DNA of 64,000 nt, taken from assembly GCF_050589645.1 (NCBI RefSeq), contig NZ_JBNGOQ010000003.1, forward strand, positions 248,001 through 312,000, read 5' to 3'. Position 1 is the stretch's first letter, and every line of letters starts with the position of its first letter. The translations under genes and the position numbers were made by a program. Below the pieces are notes generated by a model, which worked only from the letters and a program-made list of their open reading frames with translations, did no database searches and had not been told where the DNA came from. Positions 1 to 9,658 of this stretch are shown here, in pieces. This stretch comes from JBNGOQ01 sp050589645 (GTDB lineage Bacteria > Bacteroidota > Bacteroidia > Flavobacteriales > Flavobacteriaceae).

Positions 1-767
1 ATTGCAACATCTTCCAATGAAAGCCCTTTTTTCTTTAGCTGGTCAAACCCGATTTTTTCCCCTGAAGCCATAATATAGTCAAGGCTCCCAAGTTCTTCCT
101 TGTCCAGATTGCCCGTTACCTTTAACACCTCGGTCTCCAGGATTTCAAAAAAAGGTTCCCCATATGCTTTAAGCACCCTGGATGTTTTGTCTTCAGGTAA
201 GTACACTGGTATCTCATCTTCTTCTAAATCTGTTTTCTGTTCAGGAGGGAAGTAAAGTTCTTCTAGTTTTTCATGAACTATTTCCTTAGGAAATTCGTAA
301 TCAACTGGAAACACGGAATACTGATAGGAGTAGGGCGCTTCTAGAGGGAGAGAAGGGTCTCTAAATCCTTCACCTGCTTCTATTACTTCATAGTGAAGCG
401 GAACATTGACGATGTCCAGGATACTGTCAGTAATAAGACGTAAGTACTCGGTCGTATCTCTTGGCAGAAAGCGATGATAATAATGGGAAGCTTCTATGTT
501 AAATTTTTCTTTTGTCTTATTGAGGCTTACAATTTTCTTTAAACTGACGTTGTTTATCATGTTATTATATGCTTTTTGCATATTCTCTACGGTAAAGGGA
601 ATTTCCAATTTCTTTCCCAATTGGGTCATTCCTTCTAGTTTTGGGTGCTCTAAGATTTCCAGTTGTTCCGTTTTGAGTTCGATTGTTTCATCCTGCTTAC
701 AGGAATGGATAATGCCCAGCACCAATATTGCGACCACTACGGGCCGTAAATGTTTATAATATCTCAT
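1..767 (-). CDS. Putative lipoprotein, C-terminus outside window
   Basis: Reading the minus strand from an ATG at 767 gives an uninterrupted frame to the left edge (255 codons), so the gene is truncated by the window, not broken. The N-terminus has two or three basic residues, a hydrophobic stretch and Cys at residue 23 (IIHSC), which fits a signal peptidase II lipoprotein despite a non-canonical lipobox. The remainder is charged, Glu/Lys-rich and soluble-looking, with no motif I recognise. I assign no function. It lies divergent from the restriction island and may mark the left chromosomal flank of that island. Confidence 0.75.
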   Translation of the reverse strand, partial: MRYYKHLRPVVVAILVLGIIHSCKQDETIELKTEQLEILEHPKLEGMTQLGKKLEIPFTVENMQKAYNNMINNVSLKKIVSLNKTKEKFNIEASHYYHRFLPRDTTEYLRLITDSILDIVNVPLHYEVIEAGEGFRDPSLPLEAPYSYQYSVFPVDYEFPKEIVHEKLEELYFPPEQKTDLEEDEIPVYLPEDKTSRVLKAYGEPFFEILETEVLKVTGNLDKEELGSLDYIMASGEKIGFDQLKKKGLSLEDVA

Positions 768-1209
768 TATTTCTGGTCTTTACAGTTGTTTTATGGTTTA
801 ATACATGTTTGAGGGCGTCAAAAACGCTTTTGGGAGTGCTTACAAACAGGGCTTTTTTTAGTATCGGTCTAAAGCCTTGTTAAAAAGCTAGCATGTCCTT
901 AGAGTATGGGCAAAGTGTTGGGAATCACTCCGCGACCTTTTATTAAATCCCATTAAGGTGCGGATAAAATGATTGGAAAGAAAAACCTATGTAATAAGTG
1001 GGCGTATGGGGGGATAGGTGGGAAGGTGTTTTACTTTTCTAATACTATTTGTTAAGTTTTAAGTGATAAAAACGAAATAGGATCAGGTGTAGGTTGGTTA
1101 TGGTGGATTTGGGTCTTTTGACAGTAAGAAAATTCGACATAATTGTGTATCTTGCATTTCCCTAATTTCTTTCTCGAACGACCCAATAAATAGAAAAAGA
1201 AACTATTGA
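768..1209. other. Intergenic region between the lipoprotein and the island
   Basis: About 440 bp between two divergent genes. No convincing open frame, tRNA or inverted repeat was seen. The last 150 bp before the restriction gene are strongly AT-rich and should contain promoters for both sides, but I see no clean TAnnTTTG box. Confidence 0.5.
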
Positions 1210-4200
1210 ATGACCTTCCAAAACATTCTTGAAAAATACCGTAAATATTCATTTTCCGAACATGATAAAGGCGACCGTTTTGAACGATTGATGGCCGCAT
1301 ACTTACAAACCGACCCGAAATATTCAAATCTGTTTAAAGAGGTTTGGTTGTGGAATGACTTTCCTAGTCGAAACGATTTAGGTGGTAATGATACAGGTAT
1401 CGATATTGTAGCATTAACAAAAGAGGGGGATTATTGGGCAATTCAATGCAAGTGCTACGCAGAAAATACAACCATAGACAAAAAAGCAGTTGATAGCTTT
1501 TTATCTACTTCAAGCAGACAGTTTAAAAACGAGCAGTTACAAACCGTTAGTTTTATGCATCGTTTGTGGATTGACACCACAGGTAAGCGTTGGAGCTCTA
1601 ATGCTGAACAGGTTATTTTAAACCAGAATATTCCAGTTACACGTTTAGGATTGTTTGCCTTAGAAGAAGCACCTGTACAATGGCAGAAATTGGAGGATGG
1701 TATTACAGGAAAATCTGCATTGGTTAAAAAATATGATACAAGACCACATCAGCAAACTGCTTTAGAAAGCACACACGATTATTTTAAAGAAAAGGACAAA
1801 GGCAAACTCATCATGGCCTGTGGTACAGGTAAAACATTTACAGCTTTGCGTATTGCAGAGCATGAAACCAGCGGAAAAGGTTTAATTCTGTTTTTAGTGC
1901 CTTCAATAGCGTTAATTGGACAAACCTTAAACGAATGGACGGCTCAAGCCAGAAACCCTATTAATGCGATTTGTATTTGTTCACAACCAGATATCACTAA
2001 AAAGAAGAAGAAAGGGGAAGATGCCGATTTTTACAGTACAGTTGATTTAGCATTACCGGCATCTACAGATATCGATAATATCGTTAGACAATTTGCATAT
2101 TTCAAACAACATGGGAACGATGGAATGACGGTCGTCTTTTCTACATATCAATCCATCGAAGTGATTGCAAAAGCTCAAAAGGGTTTGCAAAACAATATTG
2201 GTTATGAGTCCATATTCGACTTAATAATTTGTGATGAGGCGCATCGTACAACCGGTGTTACCTTAAGCGATGAAGATGAGTCTGCTTTTGTAAAAGTGCA
2301 TGACAATGATTTTATTCAAGGCAAGAAGCGTCTATATATGACAGCTACGCCACGTCTTTATGATCCAAAAGCTAAAGATAAGGCGGCTCAAGAGGATGTG
2401 TATTTATGCTCCATGGATGACGAAGACATCTATGGTGAAGAAATTTATCGTATTGGTTTTGGAGAAGCTGTTGAAAAGAATCTATTAACCGATTATAAGG
2501 TTCTCATTCTTACCTTAAGCGACAAAGATGTTCCACCATCGGTTCAGAAAATGATTTCTGATGAAGAACAGGAAATCAATAGTGATGATGCTTCAAAACT
2601 CATTGGTTGCATCAACGCTTTGGCAAAACAAATGATGGGAGATGATGGCTCACTGCGAAAGGTGGACCCAAACCCAATGAAGCGCGCTGTGGCCTTTTGT
2701 TCTCGAATCAATCCAACAGCCTATTCAGATGCAACGGCTTCCACAACCATAGCCAATTATTTTAATACCGTTTCAAACGAGTATATAGAATCACTTCCAG
2801 AAGAAGAACAAAAAGTACGTATCAGCACGGAAGCCAAACATATTGACGGTACCATGTCTGCCACAGAGCGTGAGGAAAAATTATCTTGGCTTAAAGAGGA
2901 AAGCGAAGAAACTAGAATCCTAACCAATGTACGTTGTTTAAGCGAAGGTGTCGACGTACCTTCATTAGATGCTGTAATGTTCTTATCAGCGCGTAATTCC
3001 GAGGTGGATGTGGTACAATCTGTTGGTCGTGTGATGCGACGCTCTGAAGGTAAAAAATACGGCTATATCATTATTCCAGTATTGGTACCCTCTGATGTTG
3101 AAGCCGATAAAGCCTTGGATGACAACAAACGTTATGCTGTGGTCTGGACGGTTTTAAATGCCTTGCGTGCACACGATGATCGATTTAACGCAATTATCAA
3201 CAAAATTGATCTTAATAAAAAACGTCCAGACCAAATACTCATTGGACGCCCGGATTATTCCTTTGATGAAAATGGCAATTGGGTCCATGAAAATGAAGGG
3301 GGCTACAAAACCGAAAAGCTCAATCAGCAATTTGCCTTACAGTTTGAGGCCTTACAAAATGTGCTGTACGCACGTTTGGTTAAAAAGGTTGGTGACAGAC
3401 GTTATTGGGAACAATGGGCTCAAAACGTGGGCGAAATCGCTACTCGTTTAATTGAACGCTTTACCTATCTAATAGATGAAAAAACCGAACATCGCAAAGC
3501 CTTCGACTCATTCTTAAAAGGCTTGCAGTCTAATATCAATTCCAGTATTTCTGACAAGGAAGCAATAGAAATGTTGGCACAGCATATGATTACCAAACCT
3601 GTGTTTGAGGCTTTGTTTGAAGGATATTCCTTTGTGGATAACAATGCCATTTCCCAATCCATGCAAAAAATGGTAGCCCTATTGGAAGAGGGTGCTTTGG
3701 AAAAGGACACGAAGGTGTTAAATAAATTCTACGAATCGGTTCGTATGAGGGCTGCGGGTATTGATAATGCGGAAGGCAAACAGCGTATTATTATAGAATT
3801 ATACGATAAGTTCTTTAAAACCGCCTTCCCAAAAATGGTGGAACAATTGGGCATTGTCTATACACCTATAGAGGTGGTTGATTTTATACTTCATTCAGTA
3901 AATGATGTCTTACAGCAAGAGTTTGGGCAAACGATTTCTGATAAAAACGTGCATGTCCTAGACCCGTTTACTGGAACAGGGACCTTTATCACGCGATTGA
4001 TACAATCTGGACTCATTACAAAGAAAGATTTACCCCGTAAGTACGAACATGAATTGCATTGTAATGAGATTGTTTTGTTGGCCTATTATATAGCCGATGT
4101 CAATATTGAAAATGCTTACCATGATGTGATGGGCAACAAAGGCGACTATGTGCCTTTTGATGGTATTGTTTTGACTGACACCTTTCAATTAGGCGAGACC

Positions 4201-6111
4201 AGGGACAGTGTAATATTCTCAGAAATGTTCCCGAAAAATTCGGAACGTCTGGAGATTCAAAAAAAAGGACCTATACGTGTGATTGTAGGGAACCCACCTT
4301 ATTCAGCAGGACAAAAATCCGCAAATGATAACGCACAAAACCAAAATTATGAAAAATTAGATGCCCGAATAGCTAAAACATATGTACTTGAATCTTCAGC
4401 CGGGTTAAACAAATCTGTTTATGATGCTTATATCAAGGCCTTTCGATGGAGCACAGATAGATTAGACGATGATGAAGGTGGTGTTATTGGTTTTGTAACG
4501 AATGGTGCTTGGTTGGATGGTAATTCTCAAGACGGCTTCAGAAAGATGTTGGAGAAAGAATTTGATAGTATCTATGTCTTTAATTTGAGAGGAAACCAAC
4601 GTACCTCTGGTGAATTATCTCGTAAGGAAGGTGGCAAGATTTTTGGTTCTGGGTCACGAACACCTATTTCTATTTCACTATTGGTCAAAAATCCCAAAGG
4701 GAAAAAAGAGAAAGCCGTCATCAAATACCATGATATTGGGGATTATTTATCGCGTGAGGATAAATTAAAAATCATAAAGGGTTTTGGTTCCATTTCCAAT
4801 CCCGACATGAAACTAAGGATTATTAGACCCAACGAACATGGTGATTGGATAAATCAACGAAACGATGCGTTTGATGAATTTCTACCGATTAATCCCAGTA
4901 AAAAGTACAACCTGAATTCACATTCCTATTTTGTCAATTATTCAAATGGAATTGCAACTGGACGTGATTATTTTTTATACAATTCTTCTTCAGAAGAATT
5001 AATTCGGAGTATAAATAAGATGATTGATTTTTATAACGATCAAGTCAAATCATTCAAAGAAGTTTTAAAAAATAATTCAGAAGCAAATGCCAAGGATTTT
5101 GTGGATTATGATTCTACTAAAATAAGTTGGACTGATACATTTTTAAGAGATTTAAGCAAAAATATTTATTACAAATTCGAAGAACATAAAATTGGTGATG
5201 GACTTTATCGCCCTTTTTTCAAACAAAAGATATGTTATCAGAAGAATTTAATACATAGAACCTACCAACAACTATCTATATTTCCAGAAATAACATCTGA
5301 AAACCTAGTAATTATAATTAGTGGTAAAGGTGCTAGTAAGGATTTTTCATCTTTGATTACAAATAAATTACCTAACTATCATACGCTTGATACTGACCAG
5401 TGTTTTCCACTTTATTATTACGAAGAACGTATTAAACAAACACCTGGTTTGTTTGATCAAGCAGGAGAAAGTGAGTATATACGCCATGACGGAGTCAGTG
5501 ATTTTATTTTAGAACGTGCCCAAAAACAGTATGGTAAATCGGTTACCAAAGAAGACATCTTTTATTATGTATATGGCATTTTACATAGTCCGGACTATAG
5601 AGAAACATTTGCCAACGACCTTAAAAAAATGTTGCCTCGTTTACCATTAGTAGATGAGCAAAGAGACTTCTGGAAATTTAGCAAAGCAGGGCGTGCCTTG
5701 GCAGATTTGCATATCAACTATGAGTCGGTTGAGTCCTATCGAGATGTTGAGGTGACTATGCCAGACGAAATTCACCAAATGTCACCTGACAAGTTTTACT
5801 ATGTCAACAAAATGCGATTTCCTAAAAAAGGACAAAACGATACAATTATTTACAATGGTTGCATCACCATAAAAAACATACCAGAAAAAGCTTATGAGTA
5901 TGTCGTAAATGGCAAATCGGCCATTGAGTGGATTATGGAACGCTACCAAGTAAAAACAGATAAAAAATCAGGTATTACCAACGACCCTAACGATTGGAGC
6001 AAAGAACACGAAAATCCAAGCTACATTTTCGATTTGTTGTTGAGCATTATAAATGTAAGTATGCAGACTGTCGATATTGTTGAAGGATTACCAAAGTTAA
6101 AATTCGAATAA
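1210..6111 (+). CDS. Type ISP single-chain restriction-modification enzyme (nuclease-helicase-methyltransferase)
   Basis: A 1633-aa protein with the domain order of Type ISP enzymes such as LlaGI/LlaBIII (about 1570 aa). An Mrr-like PD-(D/E)XK nuclease is at the N-terminus, with Asp65 in GID and Gln79-Cys-Lys81. An SF2 translocase follows: Walker A around 203-210 (ACGTGKT), DEAH at 342-345, a TATPR motif III near 378, and a QSVGRVMRR motif VI near 605. Then come an alpha-helical coupler and an N6-adenine methyltransferase with motif I DPFTGTGT at 918-925 and motif IV NPPY at 1028-1031. The rest (about 1150-1600) should be the target-recognition domain, the variable part that sets specificity. 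All catalytic motifs look intact. One chain would both methylate and, after ATP-driven translocation, cleave unmodified DNA such as phage DNA. The next gene starts 1 nt after its stop. Confidence 0.93.
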   Translation: MTFQNILEKYRKYSFSEHDKGDRFERLMAAYLQTDPKYSNLFKEVWLWNDFPSRNDLGGNDTGIDIVALTKEGDYWAIQCKCYAENTTIDKKAVDSFLSTSSRQFKNEQLQTVSFMHRLWIDTTGKRWSSNAEQVILNQNIPVTRLGLFALEEAPVQWQKLEDGITGKSALVKKYDTRPHQQTALESTHDYFKEKDKGKLIMACGTGKTFTALRIAEHETSGKGLILFLVPSIALIGQTLNEWTAQARNPINAICICSQPDITKKKKKGEDADFYSTVDLALPASTDIDNIVRQFAYFKQHGNDGMTVVFSTYQSIEVIAKAQKGLQNNIGYESIFDLIICDEAHRTTGVTLSDEDESAFVKVHDNDFIQGKKRLYMTATPRLYDPKAKDKAAQEDVYLCSMDDEDIYGEEIYRIGFGEAVEKNLLTDYKVLILTLSDKDVPPSVQKMISDEEQEINSDDASKLIGCINALAKQMMGDDGSLRKVDPNPMKRAVAFCSRINPTAYSDATASTTIANYFNTVSNEYIESLPEEEQKVRISTEAKHIDGTMSATEREEKLSWLKEESEETRILTNVRCLSEGVDVPSLDAVMFLSARNSEVDVVQSVGRVMRRSEGKKYGYIIIPVLVPSDVEADKALDDNKRYAVVWTVLNALRAHDDRFNAIINKIDLNKKRPDQILIGRPDYSFDENGNWVHENEGGYKTEKLNQQFALQFEALQNVLYARLVKKVGDRRYWEQWAQNVGEIATRLIERFTYLIDEKTEHRKAFDSFLKGLQSNINSSISDKEAIEMLAQHMITKPVFEALFEGYSFVDNNAISQSMQKMVALLEEGALEKDTKVLNKFYESVRMRAAGIDNAEGKQRIIIELYDKFFKTAFPKMVEQLGIVYTPIEVVDFILHSVNDVLQQEFGQTISDKNVHVLDPFTGTGTFITRLIQSGLITKKDLPRKYEHELHCNEIVLLAYYIADVNIENAYHDVMGNKGDYVPFDGIVLTDTFQLGETRDSVIFSEMFPKNSERLEIQKKGPIRVIVGNPPYSAGQKSANDNAQNQNYEKLDARIAKTYVLESSAGLNKSVYDAYIKAFRWSTDRLDDDEGGVIGFVTNGAWLDGNSQDGFRKMLEKEFDSIYVFNLRGNQRTSGELSRKEGGKIFGSGSRTPISISLLVKNPKGKKEKAVIKYHDIGDYLSREDKLKIIKGFGSISNPDMKLRIIRPNEHGDWINQRNDAFDEFLPINPSKKYNLNSHSYFVNYSNGIATGRDYFLYNSSSEELIRSINKMIDFYNDQVKSFKEVLKNNSEANAKDFVDYDSTKISWTDTFLRDLSKNIYYKFEEHKIGDGLYRPFFKQKICYQKNLIHRTYQQLSIFPEITSENLVIIISGKGASKDFSSLITNKLPNYHTLDTDQCFPLYYYEERIKQTPGLFDQAGESEYIRHDGVSDFILERAQKQYGKSVTKEDIFYYVYGILHSPDYRETFANDLKKMLPRLPLVDEQRDFWKFSKAGRALADLHINYESVESYRDVEVTMPDEIHQMSPDKFYYVNKMRFPKKGQNDTIIYNGCITIKNIPEKAYEYVVNGKSAIEWIMERYQVKTDKKSGITNDPNDWSKEHENPSYIFDLLLSIINVSMQTVDIVEGLPKLKFE

Positions 6112-6112
6112 A

Positions 6113-6739
6113 ATGGAGGCAAAGGATTATAATAAAATAGCCAGATTATTTCAATTCTTAAATTATACAAATCGATTTTTTGATTATCGGTATGAGGCTT
6201 TTGAAGGCCCTTATAAAGCATATCAAGTTTCAGATGCAGAAATGCCTCATGACACTCAGTTAGTTATTGAGAAACTAGAAAGATTAAAAGCTATTGATTT
6301 TTACGATAAAGAGTATTTATTAAAAAGAACTCCCGATTTAAGATACTACGAACGTTCATTGATAAAACAATCCGAAAGTGAAATAGGATTTCATTATGAG
6401 CTTTCAGTTTTACTTTTTTACTATCTACTGAACCAACTCAAGGACGCTGGAATTGAGTTGTTAAAAATAATTGAAACTAACAGATTAAAAATTGAGTTTG
6501 GTCCAGATGTCCAGATCGAAAATGGTTTGGTTACATATAGAAACTACATACACGAAAAAGTCTTCAATTTTTTAAAAGGACAAATTCTTAATTATGATCT
6601 ATTGCAATACCATTTGATGAAATTGTCGGATTCGATTCACTATGACAATTATACTATTTCATTTGATATTAAAAAGATTAAAAAGATACTTTCCAGCCTT
6701 GAGGGATTTGATTTCGAAGGGATTAACCTAATTGATTGA
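6113..6739 (+). CDS. Unknown 208-aa protein coupled to the Type ISP enzyme
   Basis: The ATG lies one base after the stop of the restriction-modification gene, so the two are almost certainly co-translated. The 208-aa product is rich in Tyr, Phe, Lys and Ile, predicted mostly helical by eye, without signal peptide or membrane segment. I recognise no catalytic motif and no known family. Base composition is as AT-rich as its neighbours. Its position between an ISP enzyme and a UvrD-like helicase suggests an accessory, inhibitor or sensor role in phage defence, but that is inference from context only. Confidence 0.8.
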   Translation: MEAKDYNKIARLFQFLNYTNRFFDYRYEAFEGPYKAYQVSDAEMPHDTQLVIEKLERLKAIDFYDKEYLLKRTPDLRYYERSLIKQSESEIGFHYELSVLLFYYLLNQLKDAGIELLKIIETNRLKIEFGPDVQIENGLVTYRNYIHEKVFNFLKGQILNYDLLQYHLMKLSDSIHYDNYTISFDIKKIKKILSSLEGFDFEGINLID

Positions 6740-6764
6740 AAGTACAAATAACCATATACGCTTG

Positions 6765-8462
6765 ATGACGTATACTGATGAACAAAATAGAATATTTGAA
6801 TTTGTAGCAAAAGGAGAAGGCCACGGCATAATTGATGCGGTCGCAGGTGCGGGCAAGACAACAACCATCATTGAGGCGGCTAAATACACCAATCACCCCA
6901 ACAGTCTTTTATTCTGTGCTTTTAATAGAAGCATTGCAGGTGAAATTAATAATAGGTTTGTAGAAAAAAGACTTTTTCAAGTAACAACGAGTACTATTCA
7001 TTCATTAGGATTGCAAATTCTAAAAACCAATCTGTCCTCAGAAAAAGAAATCAAGTTAAAGGAAAATAAATATCAAGAACTGATTAATAATTCAGGCATT
7101 CGGAAAGAACTATTGCCAAGGTTTAAAGAAATTTTGAAAATCAATAACCTAAATTATGATGAGTATGCCGAAAAACAGAATCATGAAGTAAACAATCTGA
7201 TTTGGAAAATTAGAAGAAGATTACTTGAAATAAATCAAAAGTATAGGCTGACTTTGTGTAAAGATAACTTCACAGATTTAAGAAACATGGTTTTCCACTA
7301 TGGTATATTTAGTGAGATTGAAGAAGCAAAAAGAAATATTGATACAGAATTGGAACTATATTTTGACGCACACCAATATTTGCTAACACAAGCAAACAAA
7401 TTTTCTGAGAATCATTATATCATTGATTATGCAGATATGTTATATCTACCTTATAAATGGAAATTACAGTCACCCAAAAAATTTGGATTTCTATTTATAG
7501 ATGAATGCCAAGATTTATCAAGATCACAGCTTGTGGTGGCCCTGAAATATGCAAGTAAGGGCAGTAGAATTTTATCAGTAGGTGATCCAATTCAATCCAT
7601 TTATGGGTTTTCAGGAGCAGATATTGAATCCTTTAATAATATAGAAAAAATAACTAATGCAAAAAGACTTCCTTTAACAACTTGTTTTCGTTGTCCTAAA
7701 TTGGTAATAAATCTTGCCCAAGAATTTAGAAGTGATATTCAAGGCAACAAAGGATATGATGGGAAAGTGGAAGAAATTCTAATAAAAGATGTTGTAAAGT
7801 CGACCGAAGAGAATGATTTAATAGTCTCAAGGACGAAAGATCCTATATTGTTATTGGTTTTCAGATTTATTGAGTTTGAAAAAAAAGTTAGGATTCACCC
7901 TGATATAGCAAAAGACTTAATTAGGAGGCTAAGAGGATTATTTCAAAAAGAATTAATCACTCGAAGAATTGAATCCTTTCCTGGAGGATTTAATGGATTG
8001 AAAAAAGAAGCGCTTGATAGGCAAGGATGGATAATTAGAAAGGAAGCAAAACGAATAATAGACAATCAATTAAGAGAAATTCATATAAAGGAAGAACTGT
8101 CAGTACTCGAAAGTAAATTAGAGTTTCTTCATAAACGCTATGAAATCTGGAAAAAAGAATGCTCAAGCTTGGAGGACATTTTTAAGAAAATAAATGAATA
8201 TATCAGTGAAAAGGAAAATCCAATAACTCTTTCAACTATCCATACTGCAAAAGGCCTAGAAGCAAATAGAGTGTTTATACTTGATTTTGAAAAGCTGCCT
8301 TTAAAACGTCCTGAACAAAAAGAATGGGAGAAAATACAGGAGAATAATTTAAAATATGTAGCCATTACAAGAGCTAAAGAAGAGCTGTTTCTGGTTAGCT
8401 CCGAAAAAATACAAGAACAAAAAGACGAAGGCTCATTGTTTGATGACCTTTTTGATTTATAA
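6765..8462 (+). CDS. SF1 (UvrD/Rep-like) DNA helicase of the defence island
   Basis: The 565-aa protein carries the SF1A motif set: Walker A GAGKT at residues 28-32, Walker B/motif II DECQD at 246-250, motif III GDPIQSIYGF near 274, motif IV region TCFRC near 309, motif V STIHTAKGLEANRVF near 490 and motif VI VAITRAKEEL near 530. It should be an ATP-dependent 3'-5' helicase or translocase. I start at the ATG at 6765; the frame is open to a TTG at 6732 overlapping the previous gene, which would add 11 unremarkable residues. At about 565 aa it is shorter than UvrD (about 720 aa), so accessory subdomains are reduced. Gene spacing suggests one operon with the ISP enzyme. No partner OLD nuclease is present, so this is not a Gabija pair. 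Confidence 0.88.
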   Translation: MTYTDEQNRIFEFVAKGEGHGIIDAVAGAGKTTTIIEAAKYTNHPNSLLFCAFNRSIAGEINNRFVEKRLFQVTTSTIHSLGLQILKTNLSSEKEIKLKENKYQELINNSGIRKELLPRFKEILKINNLNYDEYAEKQNHEVNNLIWKIRRRLLEINQKYRLTLCKDNFTDLRNMVFHYGIFSEIEEAKRNIDTELELYFDAHQYLLTQANKFSENHYIIDYADMLYLPYKWKLQSPKKFGFLFIDECQDLSRSQLVVALKYASKGSRILSVGDPIQSIYGFSGADIESFNNIEKITNAKRLPLTTCFRCPKLVINLAQEFRSDIQGNKGYDGKVEEILIKDVVKSTEENDLIVSRTKDPILLLVFRFIEFEKKVRIHPDIAKDLIRRLRGLFQKELITRRIESFPGGFNGLKKEALDRQGWIIRKEAKRIIDNQLREIHIKEELSVLESKLEFLHKRYEIWKKECSSLEDIFKKINEYISEKENPITLSTIHTAKGLEANRVFILDFEKLPLKRPEQKEWEKIQENNLKYVAITRAKEELFLVSSEKIQEQKDEGSLFDDLFDL

Positions 8463-8469
8463 CTATAAA

Positions 8470-8577
8470 ATGATCCAACACACCGCCAATAAATCTTTAT
8501 CTGAGTTATTCAGTGCAGATAATAAAATAGGTTACCATATTCCAAAATATATGAGAGAATATGTGCGGAATAAATAG
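8470..8577 (+). pseudogene. N-terminal stub of a DUF262 (GmrSD-type) gene
   Basis: A 35-codon frame begins 8 nt after the helicase stop. Its product matches the start of DUF262 proteins: a SLSELFS-like helix, then YHIPKYMREYV, which corresponds to the family signature YxIPxYQREYVW used for NTP binding/hydrolysis. The Gln and the Trp of that signature are replaced by Met and Arg, and a TAG follows two codons later. The downstream sequence in all frames does not continue the domain. I read it as a deletion remnant; a functional micropeptide is possible but less likely. Confidence 0.5.
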
Positions 8578-8593
8578 GATTGTGAGTGGCGAG

Positions 8594-8694
8594 TAGTTTG
8601 CCATCCCTTGTTTTTAACTTCGGTCATCGCAACCTTAGCTCATCAAATAAGCCTAAATGAATTGATTGATAAGGAAAAAAGGTTAGTTTGCCAT
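8594..8694. repeat. Short direct repeat pair, 11 bp, 90 bp apart
   Basis: TAGTTTGCCAT occurs at 8594-8604 and 8684-8694, both followed by CC or GCC. The pair brackets the gene-free stretch where the DUF262 gene was lost, so it could be a deletion scar or a footprint. At this length chance is not excluded. Confidence 0.35.
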
Positions 8695-8743
8695 GCCAGT
8701 TAAAGAGTATTCGAGAATTTTTGAATAACTTAAAATAGAAGTA

Positions 8744-9613
8744 ATGAAGGATATAATTAGACCAAAAAAGGTCATACTTACTAATAACCCCAAAATAAAT
8801 GAAAAGATGATTCAAGAAATCATTGCAGAAGATCCTTCAATAATAGGTTTGGGCGACTTGGTCTTAAAGGATAAAGAACGTATTCAACCTAAAGCAGGCA
8901 GATTGGACCTTCTTATGCAAGACCCTGACACCAACCGCAGATATGAAATCGAATTGCAATTAGGTAAAACCGATGAAACACATATTATTAGAACCATTGA
9001 ATATTGGGATATTGAAAAGAGGCGCTATCCTCAATATGATCATTGTGCTGTTATCGTAGCGGAAGACATTACAAGTCGATTTTTAAATGTTATTGGGCTT
9101 TTTAATGGGTTTATTCCATTAATCGCCATACAAATGAATGCATTTGAAATAGAGGGTAAGATTGGTCTTTTGTTTACCAAAGTTCTAGATGAACTTCCAT
9201 TAGGTTTAGTAGATGAAGACGAAGAAATTCAAGAAGTAACAGATAGAAATTACTGGCTAAAACGGGGAACGTCCGAAACGGTAAAAATGGCTGATAGAAT
9301 GCTTGAAATTGTCAACTCATTTACTACAGGGTACGAGTTGAAACATAATAAGTTTTATATTGGTCTAGCAAAAGATGGACAGGCCAATAACTTTGCCATT
9401 TTCAGACCTAAGAAAAACTATATGAACCTAGAGATAAAACACCCTAAAAATGATGAGTGGGACAAGATAATAGAAGATAAAGAATTGGACGATATGGGCT
9501 ATGATACCAAATGGGGCAATTACCGAATAAGACTTAGTAAAGGTGAAATCAAACAAAAAAATGAAACATTAAAAGAGTTGTTGGTTCAAGCTGAAAAATA
9601 CCGAAATGGGTAA
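8744..9613 (+). CDS. PD-(D/E)XK-like island protein with degenerate catalytic triad
   Basis: A 289-aa soluble protein. Residues 52-73 read GRLDLL, about 12 residues, then YEIELQL: Asp55 and Glu70-Leu-Gln72, the pattern of a PD-(D/E)XK nuclease core (as in NucS/DUF91-like folds) but with Gln where the catalytic Lys is expected. A helix with TIEYWDIEKRRYP follows, equivalent to the QxxxY helix of such nucleases. The C-terminal part (about 180-289) has KFYIGL and NFAIFRPKKNYMNLEIK, resembling a small DNA- or modification-binding domain. It closes the island and is preceded by 280 bp without an intact gene. It may be a nuclease-fold binding protein rather than an active nuclease. Confidence 0.6.
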   Translation: MKDIIRPKKVILTNNPKINEKMIQEIIAEDPSIIGLGDLVLKDKERIQPKAGRLDLLMQDPDTNRRYEIELQLGKTDETHIIRTIEYWDIEKRRYPQYDHCAVIVAEDITSRFLNVIGLFNGFIPLIAIQMNAFEIEGKIGLLFTKVLDELPLGLVDEDEEIQEVTDRNYWLKRGTSETVKMADRMLEIVNSFTTGYELKHNKFYIGLAKDGQANNFAIFRPKKNYMNLEIKHPKNDEWDKIIEDKELDDMGYDTKWGNYRIRLSKGEIKQKNETLKELLVQAEKYRNG

Positions 9614-9658
9614 TAGTTATCTAGTTTTCCAAAAATTCATAAGCAATTAAGTTTTATG

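Noticed and set aside
1052..1327. 91-codon minus-strand frame at the start of the ISP gene
   Set aside because: It overlaps the N-terminal coding region of the intact restriction gene and has no family pattern.
6732..8462. Gabija-type assignment for the UvrD-like helicase
   Set aside because: Gabija needs an OLD-family nuclease (GajA) partner, and none is encoded here.
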